Source: Polynucleobacter sp. 80A-SIGWE (lineage in GTDB: Bacteria > Pseudomonadota > Gammaproteobacteria > Burkholderiales > Burkholderiaceae). Taken from it: a stretch of 64,000 nt of DNA. Each line of letters starts with the position of its first letter. Position 1 is the first letter of the stretch. The notes below the pieces were generated by a model. That model saw only the letters and a list, made by a program, of their open reading frames with translations, was not told the origin of the DNA and did not search any database. The stretch spans positions 248,001 through 312,000 of the forward strand of contig NZ_JACVOR010000002.1 of assembly GCF_018882295.1 (NCBI RefSeq), in the 5' to 3' direction. Below are positions 1 through 9,438 of this stretch, one piece after another. Both the position numbers and the translations under genes were made by a program.

Positions 1-1
1 G

Positions 2-907
2 TGTTTCTCTGATCGTGGACGCATGTACTGGCTCAAGGTGTGGGAGGTTCCACAAGGTAGCCGTAACTCACGTGGCAAGCCGATCGTCAATATGTTCCCA
101 TTGATTGAAGGCGAAAAGATTACTGTGATTCTCCCAATCAAGGGATATCAAGATGATCATTACGTCTTTATGGCAACGAGCCTGGGTACAGTGAAGAAGA
201 CGCGTTTGTCTGACTTCTCCAATCCACGTAAAGCTGGAATTATTGCTGTTGACTTAAATGAAAACGACTTCTTAGTTGGTGCAGCCATTACTGATGGTCA
301 GCATGATGTGATGTTGTTCTCTGACGCTGGTAAAGCGGTGCGTTTTGATGAGAATGATGTTCGTCCAATGGGTCGTACAGCGCGCGGCGTGCGCGGTATG
401 AACTTGGGTGAAGGTCATCAAGTGATTGCCATGTTAGTTGCCCCAGCTGAAGCTGCTGAAGGTGCCGAAGCAGTTGTGGTTGATGCGAATGGCCTCGCTA
501 TTCCAAGCAGCGTATTGACTGCAACAGAAAATGGTTTTGGTAAACGCACTCCGATTGGTGAATACACCCGTCATGGTCGCGGCACCAAAGGCATGATTGC
601 AATTCAGACAACTGAGCGTAACGGTAAAGTTGTTGCCGCTGCTTTGGTGTCCCCTGAAGATCAAATTATGTTGATCACTACTGGCGGCATCTTGGTGCGC
701 ACACGTGTTTCAGAGATTCGTGAGATGGGACGCGCAACACAAGGCGTCACTTTGATCAACGTCGATGAAGGTACGCGTTTGTCTGGCTTGCAGCGTATTG
801 CTGAAAGCGATTCTGATGATGAGAATGATTTGGATGATGGTGAAGAGGAAGATGTTTCCGCTGATCCAGCAGTTGACTCCAATTCTGATGAAGCTGGTGA
901 TGCCTAA
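2..907 (+). CDS. gyrA: DNA gyrase subunit A, C-terminal part (5' end outside window)
   Basis: The open frame enters from the left edge and the last 301 codons are present. It encodes the beta-pinwheel C-terminal domain of gyrase A, which wraps DNA so that the GyrA2B2 complex can introduce negative supercoils. Repeated blade motifs are visible, such as the GRTARGVRGMNL and GRATQGVTLI stretches, with regularly spaced IMLITTGGILVRT-type strands. The last 35 or so residues are almost all Asp, Glu and Ser, an acidic tail like the one that tunes wrapping in E. coli GyrA. The internal ATG at 23 is not the start; the frame stays open to base 2. serC follows after 31 bp. Confidence 0.97.
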   Translation, partial: CFSDRGRMYWLKVWEVPQGSRNSRGKPIVNMFPLIEGEKITVILPIKGYQDDHYVFMATSLGTVKKTRLSDFSNPRKAGIIAVDLNENDFLVGAAITDGQHDVMLFSDAGKAVRFDENDVRPMGRTARGVRGMNLGEGHQVIAMLVAPAEAAEGAEAVVVDANGLAIPSSVLTATENGFGKRTPIGEYTRHGRGTKGMIAIQTTERNGKVVAAALVSPEDQIMLITTGGILVRTRVSEIREMGRATQGVTLINVDEGTRLSGLQRIAESDSDDENDLDDGEEEDVSADPAVDSNSDEAGDA

Positions 908-938
908 TTGGCATTCATACAAGGTTAATTAATTCATC

Positions 939-2036
939 ATGACGTTTGACCGCCGCATTTTCAATTTCGCTGCGGGGCCTGCTACCTTGCCTGAAGAGGT
1001 ATTGCGGCAGGCTGCTGCAGAGATGTTGAATTGGCAAGGCTTAGGTGCCAGCGTCATGGAGGTCAGCCATCGCGGCAAAGAGTTCATGGCTCTTTATGAG
1101 GAAGTGCTGCAAGATTTACGCACCCTCATGGGTATTCCAGATTCTTATGAAATATTGATGCTTCAAGGTGGTGGCTTAGGTCAAAATGCTGCTATTCCAA
1201 TGAACCTCATGCCATTAGCCAAGAATGGCCCCAAAGCGGATTTTTTGGTAACTGGTGTGTGGTCTGAAAAGTCATTTAAAGAAGCTGAAAAATATGGTGT
1301 GGCTCATTTAGCTGCATCTTCAGCTTCTGAAAAATTCAATACGATTCCAGAACGTTCTACTTGGCAGTTATCCGATGATGCTGCTTACGTTCATTACTGT
1401 GCCAATGAAACTATTGGTGGCGTAGAGTTTCCAGATGTGCCAGATGTAAACGGTAAGTTATTGGTTGCCGATATTTCTAGCAATATCCTTTCCAAAGAAA
1501 TGGATGTCACAAAGTGTGGCGTATGGTTTGGTGGTGCGCAAAAGAATATCGGCCCATCCGGGGTAACTATCGTCATCGTTCGGAAAGATTTGATGGGGCA
1601 CAGCATGAAGATCACTCCATCGATTTGGGATTGGTCTAAGCAGGCTTCAACTGACTCGATGTTGAACACGCCTCCAACCTTTTCAATCTATATGGCTGGA
1701 TTAGGATTTAAGTGGTTGCTAAAACAAGGTGGCGTAAAAGCGATTGAGAAGCGTAATCAAGAAAAAGCAGAATTACTCTACAGCTTCTTGGATCAAAGCA
1801 GTCTTTACGAAAATCGTATTCCTAAAGAATATCGCTCCAGAATGAACGTCACCTTCTTCTTGAAGAATGAAGATTTAAATGCTCAGTTCTTAGAGCAATC
1901 TAATGCGGCTGGCTTGGTTGCCTTGCGTGGTCATAAGGCGGCCGGGGGTATGCGCGCCAGTATTTACAACGCAATGCCGCTCGAAGGCGTTAAGGCCTTA
2001 GTGGAATTTATGCGTGACTTTGAAAGGCGTGCCTAA
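939..2036 (+). CDS. serC: Phosphoserine aminotransferase
   Basis: PLP enzyme that converts 3-phosphohydroxypyruvate and glutamate to phosphoserine (serine pathway) and also acts in pyridoxine synthesis. The protein has 365 residues, normal for the family. The N-terminus reads FNFAAGPATLPEEVL, the classic SerC opening. The PLP lysine is in GGAQKNIGPSG near residue 200, and the C-terminal GHKAAGGMRASIYNA motif binds phosphate. The stop overlaps the pheA start by one base (TAATG), so the two are translationally coupled. This opens the serC-pheA-hisC-tyrA-aroA-cmk run typical of Burkholderiales. Confidence 0.97.
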   Translation: MTFDRRIFNFAAGPATLPEEVLRQAAAEMLNWQGLGASVMEVSHRGKEFMALYEEVLQDLRTLMGIPDSYEILMLQGGGLGQNAAIPMNLMPLAKNGPKADFLVTGVWSEKSFKEAEKYGVAHLAASSASEKFNTIPERSTWQLSDDAAYVHYCANETIGGVEFPDVPDVNGKLLVADISSNILSKEMDVTKCGVWFGGAQKNIGPSGVTIVIVRKDLMGHSMKITPSIWDWSKQASTDSMLNTPPTFSIYMAGLGFKWLLKQGGVKAIEKRNQEKAELLYSFLDQSSLYENRIPKEYRSRMNVTFFLKNEDLNAQFLEQSNAAGLVALRGHKAAGGMRASIYNAMPLEGVKALVEFMRDFERRA

Positions 2037-3130
2037 TGAGCTCTAAAGATCAGAGTACCGAAGAACAGCGCCTTGCGCCAATCCGCGACAAGATCGATGC
2101 GCTGGACGCACAGATTTTGGATTTGTTGTCGCAGCGTGCAAAAGCAGCTCAAGAGGTTGGCCATATCAAAGGTGGTTTTTCATCTCCGGTATTTAGGCCA
2201 GAGCGTGAGCGTCAAGTTGTTGCGCGCTTACAGGAGCTCAGTAAAGGCCCGCTATTACCGGATGGCATTGCCGCAATTTGGCGTGAAGTGATGTCCGCTT
2301 GTCGCGCCTTAGAGGCTCGTCAGACAATCGCCTATCTTGGACCAGTAGGAACATTTTCTGAGCAAGCGGCGCAAACCTATTTTGGTCATTCGATTGCTGG
2401 TTTGCCTTGCAATAGCCTTGATGAAGTATTCAAGGCGGTTGAAAAGGGCGCAGCTCAATTCGGAGTAGTTCCAGTTGAGAACTCTAGCGAGGGTGCCATC
2501 TCTCGTACTTTAGATTTACTTCTAGATTCTCCAATGCGTATTAGCGGCGAAGTGGTGCTGCCTATTCGTCACCATCTTTTAACTAAGAGTGGAAATTTGG
2601 ATGGTGTTACAACCGTTTGTGCGCATGCTCAGGCTTTAGCCCAATGTCAGCAATGGTTGAGTGTGCATGCACCTCAATTGAAGCGCCAGGCAGTCAGTAG
2701 CAATGCTGAGGCGGCGCGCATGGCCTCCCTTGACCCAAGCTTGGCTGCAATTGCTGGCGATCCTGCGCAAGAGGCCTATGGATTGCAGGCAGTGGCCGCA
2801 CAGATTCAGGACGACCCGCATAACCGTACACGTTTTGTCGTAGTTGGTACTTACGAGTGTCAGCCAACTGGCAAAGATCAAACTTCTTTGGTGTTGTCGG
2901 TGGATAACCAGCCGGGTGCGGTACATCGCTTGTTAGAGCCATTGGCTAAGCATGGTGTTTCCATGAATCGCTTTGAGTCTCGTCCAGCTCGCAAGGGAAC
3001 TTGGGAGTATCACTTTTATATCGATGTAGCAGGACATGCTGACGATGTAAAAGTTGCCAAAGCCTTGAATGAATTAAAAATAACAGCCGCTTTTTATAAA
3101 AATCTCGGCTCTTATCCCCACTCAGCATGA
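2036..3130 (+). CDS. pheA: Bifunctional chorismate mutase / prephenate dehydratase (P-protein)
   Basis: Makes prephenate from chorismate and then phenylpyruvate, the committed steps to phenylalanine. Three parts are visible in 364 residues: an AroQ-type chorismate mutase (about 10-95, IRDKIDALDAQILDLLSQR), the prephenate dehydratase domain (about 97-275, starting IAYLGPVGTFSEQAA and ending in the catalytic NRTRFVVVG motif), and a C-terminal ACT domain with the Phe-binding ESRPARKGTWEYHFYID stretch. Feedback inhibition by phenylalanine is expected from the ACT domain. The start overlaps serC by 1 nt and the end overlaps hisC by 4 nt (ATGA). Confidence 0.97.
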   Translation: MSSKDQSTEEQRLAPIRDKIDALDAQILDLLSQRAKAAQEVGHIKGGFSSPVFRPERERQVVARLQELSKGPLLPDGIAAIWREVMSACRALEARQTIAYLGPVGTFSEQAAQTYFGHSIAGLPCNSLDEVFKAVEKGAAQFGVVPVENSSEGAISRTLDLLLDSPMRISGEVVLPIRHHLLTKSGNLDGVTTVCAHAQALAQCQQWLSVHAPQLKRQAVSSNAEAARMASLDPSLAAIAGDPAQEAYGLQAVAAQIQDDPHNRTRFVVVGTYECQPTGKDQTSLVLSVDNQPGAVHRLLEPLAKHGVSMNRFESRPARKGTWEYHFYIDVAGHADDVKVAKALNELKITAAFYKNLGSYPHSA

Positions 3131-4257
3131 GTTCTAAGTCCAATATTGGTTTAAAGCATATTCATGCGATAGCGCCCTATGTCGGTGGGCGCCCCATTAG
3201 TGAAGTTGCGCGCGAATACGGTCTTGATGAAAACAAGATTGTGAAGTTAGCCTCTAATGAGAACCCACTGGGCATGCCAAAGTCAGCGCAAGATGCCATG
3301 CTTAAGGCAGCTGCAGACTTGGGTCGTTACCCAGACTCCAATGGCTTTGAATTAAAGAATGTATTGTCGGCGCGCTTAGGTGTTCCAACTGATTGGATTA
3401 CCTTAGGTAATGGTAGTAACGATATTTTAGAGTTGGCTGCTCGTGCAGTTGCGCAGGCTGGTGATGAAGTGATTTTTTCTAAACATGCCTTTGCTGTTTA
3501 TCCATTAGCCACTCAAGCTGTTGGCGCTAAAGCGGTTGAAGTAGCTGCAACTGAAATGTACGGCCATGACTTGCCTGCCATGTTGCAAGCAGTAAAAGCT
3601 GCTGGTGATAAAGCCAAGTTGGTGTTCGTAGCCAACCCAAATAATCCTACTGGCAGTTACCTGACTGCAAAAGAAATTGAAGATTTCCTCACCGCGGTTC
3701 CAGCTCATGTGGTGGTGGTCTTAGATGAGGCCTATAACGAGTACCTTTCTGCTGATCAGCGCTATGACGCGATTGCTTGGGTAAAACGTTTCCCTAATAT
3801 GATTTTGTCGCGCAGCTTTTCTAAGGCATACGGTTTAGCGGGTTTACGTATTGGCTACGGGGTAGCTCAACCCGCTTTGACCGATTTATTGAATCGCATC
3901 CGTCAGCCATTTAACGTGAACAGTCTTGCACAAGCCGCAGCGATTGCAGCATTTCAGGATTCTGCATTCTTGCAGCAAGGCTTTGAGCTCAATCGTGCTG
4001 GCTTTGCCCAATTAACCCAAGCCTTTGATGAGCTTGGTCTGACTTACCTCCCATCTGCTGGAAACTTTGTGCTGGTGAAGGTGGGCGAAGATGATGGTGC
4101 TGGCGCTCGCATTAATTTAGAACTCCTTAAGCGCGGCATTATTGTTCGCCCAGTCGGAAATTATGGCTTGCCACAATGGTTGCGTATTTCGATTGGCTTG
4201 CCTGAAGAGAATGCAGCCTTTATTGCTGGGCTTAAAGATATTTTGGCGAAGCAGTAA
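3127..4257 (+). CDS. hisC: Histidinol-phosphate / aromatic aminotransferase
   Basis: Fold-type I PLP aminotransferase of the HisC family, 376 residues. The PLP lysine lies in SRSFSKAYGLAGLRIGYG near residue 233; NPNNPTG and the LDEAYNEY aspartate-tyrosine motif are present. In the family it converts imidazole-acetol phosphate to histidinol phosphate, and paralogues next to tyrA often transaminate phenylpyruvate or 4-hydroxyphenylpyruvate. Its place between pheA and tyrA makes aromatic transamination likely here. Substrate choice cannot be decided from sequence. The start overlaps the pheA stop by 4 nt. Confidence 0.9.
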   Translation: MSSKSNIGLKHIHAIAPYVGGRPISEVAREYGLDENKIVKLASNENPLGMPKSAQDAMLKAAADLGRYPDSNGFELKNVLSARLGVPTDWITLGNGSNDILELAARAVAQAGDEVIFSKHAFAVYPLATQAVGAKAVEVAATEMYGHDLPAMLQAVKAAGDKAKLVFVANPNNPTGSYLTAKEIEDFLTAVPAHVVVVLDEAYNEYLSADQRYDAIAWVKRFPNMILSRSFSKAYGLAGLRIGYGVAQPALTDLLNRIRQPFNVNSLAQAAAIAAFQDSAFLQQGFELNRAGFAQLTQAFDELGLTYLPSAGNFVLVKVGEDDGAGARINLELLKRGIIVRPVGNYGLPQWLRISIGLPEENAAFIAGLKDILAKQ

Positions 4258-4289
4258 TTTAATAGCGAACAGACAAATTTCATCAATCA

Positions 4290-5171
4290 ATGGCCATCAT
4301 TAATCCATCTAGTAATTACGGTACCGTCACCATTGTTGGCGTTGGCTTGATCGGCGCCTCTTTGGGCTTGGCATTAAAAAAAGCAGGCGTAGTGAATAAG
4401 GTATTGGGTGTTGGTCGTAGTGCTGCAAATTTAGATCAAGCGCTCAAGATGGGTGCGATTGATGCTGTAGTCGATTTAGTCGAAGCAGCAAAACAGTCTG
4501 ATGTGATTGTTTTGTGTGTGCCAGTGGCGCAGATGCGTACTGCTTTTGAAGTGATTGAGCCGCACCTAGAGTCCCGGACCATGCTGACAGATGCTGGCAG
4601 CACTAAAGGCGATGTGATTTTGGCTGCCAAGGAAGTCTTGGGTAAAAAGGCCTGCCAGTTTGTGCCGGCCCACCCGATAGCAGGTGGCGCACAACATGGC
4701 GCTAGCGCTGCTAAAGCAGATTTATTTGAAGGCAAGCAAACGATTCTTTGTCCGCTACAAGAAAACTCTCCGCAAGATACAGATCTTATTGAAGGTTTTT
4801 GGCAGTCGGTTGGCTCTGTAGTGAAAAAGATTTCTTGTGTGCAACATGATGCGATCTACGCAGCTGTTTCTCATTTGCCACATATTCTGTCTTACGCCTT
4901 AATGGCAAGCGTAGTGAACTCTGAAGATGCCGATCAAAAACTGAGTCATGTTGGTGCAGGTTTCAAAGATTTCACGCGCATCGCTGCCTCGAGTCCAGAG
5001 ATGTGGCGTGATATTTGCTTGGGTAATCGCACAGCAGTTCTGAAAGAGCTAGATCAATATCTACTCATCGTCAATCACATGCGTAAATTGATTGCTGATA
5101 ATGATGGTGCAGGCTTAGAGAAATTATTTAATAAAGCAAGTAAAGCTCGTCAAGATTTGGATGTGCTTTGA
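4290..5171 (+). CDS. tyrA: Prephenate dehydrogenase
   Basis: NAD(P)-dependent oxidative decarboxylation of prephenate to 4-hydroxyphenylpyruvate for tyrosine. The 293-residue protein starts with a Rossmann fold ([14 protein letters not shown], about 16-29). It has the conserved [16 protein letters not shown] motif near residue 126 and the [11 protein letters not shown] helix with the catalytic-region histidine near residue 199. No ACT domain is present. It lies 32 bp after hisC without an obvious Shine-Dalgarno, and its stop overlaps the aroA ATG by one base. Confidence 0.95.
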   Translation: MAIINPSSNYGTVTIVGVGLIGASLGLALKKAGVVNKVLGVGRSAANLDQALKMGAIDAVVDLVEAAKQSDVIVLCVPVAQMRTAFEVIEPHLESRTMLTDAGSTKGDVILAAKEVLGKKACQFVPAHPIAGGAQHGASAAKADLFEGKQTILCPLQENSPQDTDLIEGFWQSVGSVVKKISCVQHDAIYAAVSHLPHILSYALMASVVNSEDADQKLSHVGAGFKDFTRIAASSPEMWRDICLGNRTAVLKELDQYLLIVNHMRKLIADNDGAGLEKLFNKASKARQDLDVL

Positions 5172-6499
5172 TGAGTGGATTGCCGGATATTAAAATTGGA
5201 CCATTCAAGCGAGCGCAAGGCTCGATTGTTTTGCCGGGCTCTAAAAGTATTTCAAATCGCGCTTTGTTATTGGCGGCGTTATCTACTGGTACAACAACCC
5301 TTAAAAATTTATTGGATGCTGACGATACGCAAGTGATGCGTAATGCGCTTCGCCAGTTGGGTTTATCGGTAACCGATCATGCCGACAAAGTTTGTGTGGT
5401 TGAAGGTTGCGGTGGTAAGTTCCCGATTCAGAATGCAGACCTCTTTATGGGTAATGCAGGTACAGCCATTCGTCCCTTAACGGCGGCTTTAGCAATGCAG
5501 GGCGGTAACTACCGCTTGTCAGGTGTGCCCCGCATGCATGAGCGTCCTATTCGGGATCTAGTGGATGGCTTGCGACAAGTCGGTGCAAAGGTTGATTACG
5601 AATCGCAAGAAGGTTATCCGCCAATCAAGATTCTTGCTGCTGATATTGAAATCAAAGATGTTGTGAGAGTGCGCGGCGATGTTTCTAGTCAGTTCTTAAC
5701 TGCCTTATTGATGGCTTTGCCTTTAGTGGCAAAAGAGCCCGTCAGGATCGAAGTGATTGGTGAATTGATTTCTCGCCCTTACATCGATATCACGCTGAAA
5801 TTAATGGCGCGCTTCGGTGTCAAAGTGGCTTGCCCTGATGCGCAGTCGTTTGTAATTCCTGCTAAGACTTCTGATGCGGTATATCAAAGCCCTGGTACCT
5901 TATCGGTTGAGGGTGATGCATCTTCCGCCTCTTACTTCTTAGCGCTTGGCGCGATTGGTGGAGGACCAGTGCGCGTCTTAGGCGTTGGTAGCGAGAGTAT
6001 TCAAGGTGACGTTGCTTTTGCTGATGCGCTTGCATTAATGGGTGCAAAGATTTCTTCTGGTGAAGATTGGATTGAAGTTGCCGGCGTGAAGCATGCGAAT
6101 GGCAAGCTTAATGGCATCACAATTGATTGCACTGAAATTCCAGATGCAGCGATGACGCTCGCTGTTGCTGCATTATTTGCTGAAGGCCCAACCCGCTTAA
6201 ACAATATTGCCAGTTGGCGCGTGAAAGAAACCGATCGTATTGCTGCGATGGCAAAAGAATTAAAAAAAGTTGGCGCTATTGTTGAAGAGGGCGCAGATTA
6301 CATCGTGGTTCAGGCGCCTGCATCACTTGTTGATTGGAAGTCTCCTGCTGAAGGTATTGATACCTATGATGACCACCGCATGGCGATGTGTTTCTCATTG
6401 GCCGCTTTCGGTCCTAATGCACTACAGATTAATGATCCCAATTGCGTTGCAAAAACCTTCCCCACTTACTTTGCTGAATTTGCAAAGATTGTTTCCTAA
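5171..6499 (+). CDS. aroA: 3-phosphoshikimate 1-carboxyvinyltransferase (EPSP synthase)
   Basis: Sixth step of the shikimate pathway, joining phosphoenolpyruvate to shikimate-3-phosphate. Signature motifs are [17 protein letters not shown] near the N-terminus, [10 protein letters not shown] near residue 95 and the RMHERPI motif around residue 120; RVKETDRI and [13 protein letters not shown] follow near the C-terminus. The spacing and sequence look like the common glyphosate-sensitive class I enzyme. I chose the ATG at 5171 over the TTG one codon upstream because it gives the usual TGATG coupling with tyrA. The length of 442 residues is normal. Confidence 0.97.
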   Translation: MSGLPDIKIGPFKRAQGSIVLPGSKSISNRALLLAALSTGTTTLKNLLDADDTQVMRNALRQLGLSVTDHADKVCVVEGCGGKFPIQNADLFMGNAGTAIRPLTAALAMQGGNYRLSGVPRMHERPIRDLVDGLRQVGAKVDYESQEGYPPIKILAADIEIKDVVRVRGDVSSQFLTALLMALPLVAKEPVRIEVIGELISRPYIDITLKLMARFGVKVACPDAQSFVIPAKTSDAVYQSPGTLSVEGDASSASYFLALGAIGGGPVRVLGVGSESIQGDVAFADALALMGAKISSGEDWIEVAGVKHANGKLNGITIDCTEIPDAAMTLAVAALFAEGPTRLNNIASWRVKETDRIAAMAKELKKVGAIVEEGADYIVVQAPASLVDWKSPAEGIDTYDDHRMAMCFSLAAFGPNALQINDPNCVAKTFPTYFAEFAKIVS

Positions 6500-6511
6500 A
6501 AGTCTTTTTTG

Positions 6512-7174
6512 ATGAATCTACCTCCAGTCATCGCGATTGATGGACCTACCGCCTCTGGCAAAGGGACGGTCGCCTCCTTGGTAGCTGAAAAACTGGGCTT
6601 TCATTATTTGGATAGTGGGGCGCTATATCGACTGGTTGCCTTAGGTAGTCAAAAAGCATCCATTGACCCCCAAAATGGCCCAGAACTTGGTGTTTTGGCC
6701 AAAAAACTCGTGATTTCCTTCAAAAATGGCCAAATTTTGCTCAATTCTGAAGATGTTACGGATGCCATTCGCACTGAAAGTATTGGTTTGCGCGCTTCCG
6801 CAATTGCGGTGCATCCTGAGGTTAGACAAGCTTTAGTCGGTGTTCAGCATGGTTTTAGGGCTATTCCAGGCTTGGTTGCTGATGGGCGCGACATGGCAAG
6901 TGTCATATTTCCGGATGCAGTTTTGAAGGTTTTTCTCACCGCAACAGCTCAGGCTAGAGCCGAACGTCGGTATAAGCAATTGATAGCTAAGGGAATTTCT
7001 GCTAAACTAGACGACTTGCTGCATGATTTACAAGAGCGCGATGCCAGAGACAGTAGTCGAGGTGCCGCACCTTTGTTAGTTGCAGACGGTGCCAAAGTAC
7101 TTGAAACATCAGAATTATCGATAGATCAAGCAGTTAAGACGGTTTTGGATTGGTATCAATCAAAAATAGCTTAA
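6512..7174 (+). CDS. cmk: Cytidylate kinase
   Basis: Phosphorylates CMP and dCMP with ATP. The P-loop GPTASGKGT is at residues 11-19, YLDSGALYR follows, and [13 protein letters not shown] and the lid RDARDSSR are present. About 220 residues is the normal length. An in-frame TTG one codon upstream is less likely than this ATG. It is 12 bp downstream of aroA and ahead of rpsA, the order conserved across many proteobacteria. A terminator-like structure lies 35 bp after the stop. Confidence 0.96.
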   Translation: MNLPPVIAIDGPTASGKGTVASLVAEKLGFHYLDSGALYRLVALGSQKASIDPQNGPELGVLAKKLVISFKNGQILLNSEDVTDAIRTESIGLRASAIAVHPEVRQALVGVQHGFRAIPGLVADGRDMASVIFPDAVLKVFLTATAQARAERRYKQLIAKGISAKLDDLLHDLQERDARDSSRGAAPLLVADGAKVLETSELSIDQAVKTVLDWYQSKIA

Positions 7175-7209
7175 TTTTTGGTGGGCAGTAGAAGTTGTTT
7201 TGGCGTCTT

Positions 7210-7262
7210 AAGAAACTCTACAACGCGATTTTCTAATTTAGCGTGTTTCTTGGGGCTTTTTT
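7210..7262 (+). terminator. Imperfect terminator or attenuator between cmk and rpsA
   Basis: AAGAAAC (7210-7216) pairs with GTTTCTT (7245-7251), with an inner ACGC/GCGT pairing (7223-7226 with 7241-7244). GGGGC and a run of six T follow at 7257-7262. The long loop and interrupted stem make it weaker than the other terminators here. It could end the aromatic operon or act as an attenuator in the rpsA leader. Confidence 0.45.
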
Positions 7263-7270
7263 AACCTAAC

Positions 7271-7289
7271 CCGTCAGGCCTTCTGGCGG
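7271..7289 (+). promoter_or_regulatory. rpsA leader hairpin
   Basis: CCGTCAG (7271-7277) and CTGGCGG (7283-7289) form a 7-bp stem with one G-U pair around a GCCTT loop, 18 nt before the rpsA ATG. The stretch up to the start codon (acaaagtgaatatataa) has no good Shine-Dalgarno. Folded leaders with weak Shine-Dalgarno sequences are known for rpsA in enteric bacteria, where S1 represses its own translation. A similar control is inferred here. Confidence 0.5.
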
Positions 7290-7307
7290 CACAAAGTGAA
7301 TATATAA

Positions 7308-8981
7308 ATGTCTGAATCATTTGCAGAACTATTTGAAGAATCATTAACCCGATCGAATATGAAGACCGGCCAAGTTATTTCGGCTGAAGTACTTCGCATC
7401 GACCATAACTTCGTCGTTGTTAACGCTGGATTGAAATCCGAAGCGTTTATTCCTGTTGAAGAATTCCATAACGACGCTGGCGAGATTGAAGTAGCTCCTG
7501 GCGATTTCGTTTCTGTTGCTATTGACGCTCTTGAGAACGGCTATGGCGACACAATCCTTTCCCGTGACAAAGCTAAGCGCTTGGCATCATGGATGAACTT
7601 GGAAAAAGCTCTCGAGCAAGCTGAGATCGTTACCGGTACTGTTACTGGTAAGGTTAAAGGTGGCTTGACAGTCATGGTTAACGGTATCCGCGCATTCTTG
7701 CCTGGATCACTCGTTGATACACGCCCAATCAAAGACACCAGCCCTTACGAAGGTAAGACGATGGAGTTCAAGGTTATCAAGCTTGACCGTAAGCGTAACA
7801 ACGTAGTGTTGTCACGTCGTGCGGTTGTTGAAGCTAGCCAAGGTGAAGAGCGCGCGAAGTTGATGTCTAACCTCAAAGAAGGTAGCGTTGTTCAAGGTAT
7901 CGTTAAGAACATCACTGACTACGGCGCATTCGTGGACCTCGGTGGTATCGATGGCCTCTTGCATATTACCGATTTGGCATGGCGTCGTGTGCGTCACCCA
8001 AGCGAGATGTTGACTGTTGGTCAAGAAGTTACAGCAAAGATTTTGAAGTTCGATCAAGAGAAGAACCGTGTTTCACTCGGCGTGAAACAACTTGGTGATG
8101 ATCCATGGGTTGGTATCGCTCGTCGTTACCCACCAAACACCCGTTTATTCGGTAAGGTAACTAACCTGACTGACTACGGCGCATTCGTTGAAATCGAATC
8201 TGGTATCGAAGGTTTGGTACACGTTTCTGAAATGGACTGGACTAACAAGAACGTTGCTCCAAGCAAAGCTACTGCATTAGGAACCGAAGTTGAAGTAATG
8301 GTTCTGGATATTGATGAAGACAAGCGTCGTATCAGCTTGGGCATCAAGCAGTGCAAAGCTAATCCATGGGAAGAGTTCTCACGTGGCCAACAAAAAGGCG
8401 ACAAGCTGACTGGCGCAATCAAGTCTATTACTGACTTTGGTGTGTTCATTGGTTTGCCTGGCGGTATCGACGGTTTAGTTCACCTCTCAGACCTCTCATG
8501 GAATGAGCCAGGAGAAGAAGCTGTTAAGAAATACAAAAAAGGCGACGAAGTTGAAGCTACTGTATTGGCCATTGATGTTGAGAAAGAGCGTATCTCTCTC
8601 GGTATCAAGCAATTGTCTGGTGACCCATTCAATAACTACACATCCGTAAGCGACAAGGGTAGCCTTGTAACTGGTACTGTGAAGGCTGTTGATGCTAAGG
8701 GTGCAACTATTCACTTGGCTGATGAAGTTGAAGCTTACTTACGTGCTTCTGAGATCTCAACAGATCGCGTTGAAGATGCACGCAATGTATTGAAAGAAGG
8801 CGATAGCGTAACTGCAATGATCATTAACATTGATCGTAAGTCACGTGTAATCAATCTTTCAATCAAAGCTAAAGACAGCTCTGACCAACAAGACGCTATG
8901 AGCAAACTCCAAGGTGATGCGCAGTCCGGCACAACCAACTTGGGTGCTTTGTTAAAAGCGAAGTTGGACAATCAAGGCTAA
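7308..8981 (+). CDS. rpsA: 30S ribosomal protein S1
   Basis: RNA-binding ribosomal protein that recruits mRNAs to the 30S subunit. The 557 residues carry six S1/OB-fold repeats. The last four are easy to see by their [31 protein letters not shown] and AKGATIHL signatures and their [13 protein letters not shown] ends. Length and repeat number match the typical proteobacterial S1. Codon use looks strongly biased, as for a highly expressed gene. ihfB follows after a strong intrinsic terminator. Confidence 0.98.
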   Translation: MSESFAELFEESLTRSNMKTGQVISAEVLRIDHNFVVVNAGLKSEAFIPVEEFHNDAGEIEVAPGDFVSVAIDALENGYGDTILSRDKAKRLASWMNLEKALEQAEIVTGTVTGKVKGGLTVMVNGIRAFLPGSLVDTRPIKDTSPYEGKTMEFKVIKLDRKRNNVVLSRRAVVEASQGEERAKLMSNLKEGSVVQGIVKNITDYGAFVDLGGIDGLLHITDLAWRRVRHPSEMLTVGQEVTAKILKFDQEKNRVSLGVKQLGDDPWVGIARRYPPNTRLFGKVTNLTDYGAFVEIESGIEGLVHVSEMDWTNKNVAPSKATALGTEVEVMVLDIDEDKRRISLGIKQCKANPWEEFSRGQQKGDKLTGAIKSITDFGVFIGLPGGIDGLVHLSDLSWNEPGEEAVKKYKKGDEVEATVLAIDVEKERISLGIKQLSGDPFNNYTSVSDKGSLVTGTVKAVDAKGATIHLADEVEAYLRASEISTDRVEDARNVLKEGDSVTAMIINIDRKSRVINLSIKAKDSSDQQDAMSKLQGDAQSGTTNLGALLKAKLDNQG

Positions 8982-8990
8982 ATCAATATC

Positions 8991-9022
8991 GCCGCTCTCC
9001 ATTAGGAGAGCGGCGGTTTTTT
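8991..9022 (+). terminator. Intrinsic terminator after rpsA
   Basis: A perfect 10-bp stem GCCGCTCTCC (8991-9000) / GGAGAGCGGC (9005-9014) with ATTA loop is followed by GG and six T. It starts 10 bp after the rpsA stop, so ihfB probably depends on readthrough or its own promoter. Confidence 0.9.
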
Positions 9023-9033
9023 ATTGATAGATC

Positions 9034-9378
9034 ATGTCAGATCAAGAGCAACAAGCAATTACTCGCTCCGAACTCGTGGAGAGCTTGGCGGAACAGTTTC
9101 CCCAGCTTTTACCTCGCGATGTGGAGTTGGCAGTAAAAACATTGTTAGACACCATGACTCACGCTTTAGCCGAGGGCAAGCGGATTGAGTTGCGGGGTGT
9201 TGGCAGCTTTGTTTTGCATCACCGTCCTGCGCGTACTGGTCGCAACCCAAAATCTGGTGAGAAGGTGTTGATCCCAGAAAAACGTGTACCCCATTTCAAG
9301 CCTGGCAAAGAATTACGTGAGCGCGTGGATTACAAGCCTCTGAAGCAAGTGAGCCCTAAAGAGGGTTCTGGTGCCTAG
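9034..9378 (+). CDS. ihfB: Integration host factor subunit beta
   Basis: Small DNA-bending protein that pairs with IhfA. The 114 residues contain the DNABII core [13 protein letters not shown], the [17 protein letters not shown] beta-arm region and the RNPKSGEKV tip, where the conserved proline intercalates into DNA. A 15-residue tail extends beyond the E. coli protein, as in other Burkholderiales. It sits directly after rpsA, the normal position. A terminator follows within 20 bp. Confidence 0.95.
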   Translation: MSDQEQQAITRSELVESLAEQFPQLLPRDVELAVKTLLDTMTHALAEGKRIELRGVGSFVLHHRPARTGRNPKSGEKVLIPEKRVPHFKPGKELRERVDYKPLKQVSPKEGSGA

Positions 9379-9397
9379 TCACATAGCGCATATCCAG

Positions 9398-9420
9398 TGG
9401 TCCATTCGGACCATTTTTTT
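9398..9420 (+). terminator. Intrinsic terminator after ihfB
   Basis: TGGTCC (9398-9403) and GGACCA (9408-9413) form a 6-bp stem with ATTC loop, extended by weak A-T and G-T pairs, and seven T follow (9414-9420). It lies between ihfB and lapB. Confidence 0.8.
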
Positions 9421-9438
9421 ATTTAAGATCTGCACAGC

